Shown here: positions 63,722-64,000 of the stretch, piece by piece | How positions within the stretch are numbered: position 1 is the first letter of the stretch | How the letters are laid out: every line of letters starts with the position of its first letter | Assembly: GCF_024259515.1 (NCBI RefSeq) | Contig: NZ_JANBWE010000001.1 | Span: forward strand, 310,001-374,000 | DNA: 64,000 nt | Direction: 5' to 3' | Source of the DNA: Salirhabdus salicampi | GTDB lineage: Bacteria > Bacillota > Bacilli > Bacillales > Alkalibacillaceae | Translations under genes and position numbers: made by a program | The notes under the pieces: generated by a model | Seen by the model: the letters and a program-made list of their open reading frames with translations, nothing else | Told to the model about the DNA's origin: nothing | Databases searched by the model: none

Positions 63722-64000
63722 ATGGAACATTTAGAGGAAATTGAACGACAAAAACTATGGGACCGTATTGAAAGTACATTATTAAATGAACAGATCGATC
63801 AATTCCGAGCCGAGTTTTTGGAACTTCATCCATACGACCAAGCAAGAATATTTGAAGATCAATCTGAAAAAGTGAGAAAACAAATTTATACCTATCTTTC
63901 CCCAGAGGAAATTGCCGAAATTGTAGAACATTTAGATGCTGGTTATGTTGAGGTTTTATTTACGGAAATGAATCCCCAATACTCTAGCCAAGTAATCGCT
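63722..64000 (+). CDS. mgtE: Magnesium transporter MgtE, N-terminal part (3' end outside window)
   Basis: 93 codons from ATG 63722 (gggaggagg upstream), still open at the window edge. The helical N-domain pattern is visible: FRAEFLELHPYDQARIFEDQS, QIYTYLSPEEIAEIVEHLD, and VEVLFTEMNPQYSSQVIA. In full MgtE this superhelical domain is followed by CBS repeats and the five-span pore, and closes the channel when magnesium is plentiful. The rest is not in the window. Confidence 0.88.
   Translation, partial: MEHLEEIERQKLWDRIESTLLNEQIDQFRAEFLELHPYDQARIFEDQSEKVRKQIYTYLSPEEIAEIVEHLDAGYVEVLFTEMNPQYSSQVIA

Overview
The window is ordinary, densely coded chromosome from a low-GC, endospore-forming member of the Bacillaceae. 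It resembles the Oceanobacillus/Virgibacillus side of the family, but the genus is inferred only from protein flavour. Sporulation and germination genes (gerPA-PF and a gerA-type operon), the Spx/MecA/SpxH regulators, comK, AddAB and gene order like that of Bacillus subtilis all point there. I see no insertion sequence, prophage, CRISPR array, rRNA or tRNA, and nothing that looks recently acquired.

Layout. 1-6 kb: the end of an ABC transporter (permease and ATPase), the competence master regulator comK, a small hydrophobic/glutamine-rich protein, a manganese catalase, a YhjD-type protein, a TVP38-type membrane protein and an MFS transporter. 6-13.3 kb: the addB-addA recombination nuclease operon. 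13.3-15.3 kb: the full gerPA-PB-PC-PD-PE-PF operon on the minus strand. gerPD encodes only 58 residues. 15.4-28.3 kb: a DUF418 protein, ornithine aminotransferase, YisL, then a yitS-yitT-ipi-...-yitU-yitV-yitW-like block (DegV, YitT, BsuPI-type lipoprotein, DMT exporter, NifU-N protein, D-amino acid aminotransferase, HAD phosphatase, esterase, MIP18-type protein), uppP and yjzD. 28.3-34.5 kb: a YjaU/YjaV-like protein, the Med lipoprotein, fabH-fabF behind a FapR-type operator, an LCP protein and yjbA. 34.5-36.3 kb: trpS under a tryptophan T-box, and a DUF3899 protein. 36.6-42.6 kb: oppA-B-C-D-F with a CodY-like box at its promoter. 42.7-52.8 kb: a DUF4015 glycosidase-like protein, yjbC, spx, a TerC protein, mecA, cardiolipin synthase, coiA, a PilZ protein and pepF. 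53.3-57.7 kb: spxH and a truncated haemoglobin, yjbK (CYTH), a small alarmone synthetase, NAD kinase and an RluD-family pseudouridine synthase. 57.7-64 kb: a gerAA-AB-AC germinant receptor operon, prpE, a RodA/FtsW protein and the start of mgtE.

How the genes fit together. Three themes recur. (1) Competence and recombination: comK, med, mecA (ComK and Spx proteolysis), coiA, addAB and the oligopeptide permease. (2) Thiol stress: spx with both of its proteolytic adaptors, mecA and spxH. (3) Germination: gerP for passage of germinants through the coat and a gerA-type receptor. The most informative non-coding elements are a FapR-type operator overlapping the fabH start site, the trpS T-box, a 13/15 CodY box at oppA, a possible alternative-pairing leader before mecA that could hide its ribosome binding site, and an unexplained 60-nt inverted repeat near 18.6 kb. 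I found no convincing wholly new multi-gene system. The novelty is in regulatory leaders and small unnamed proteins.
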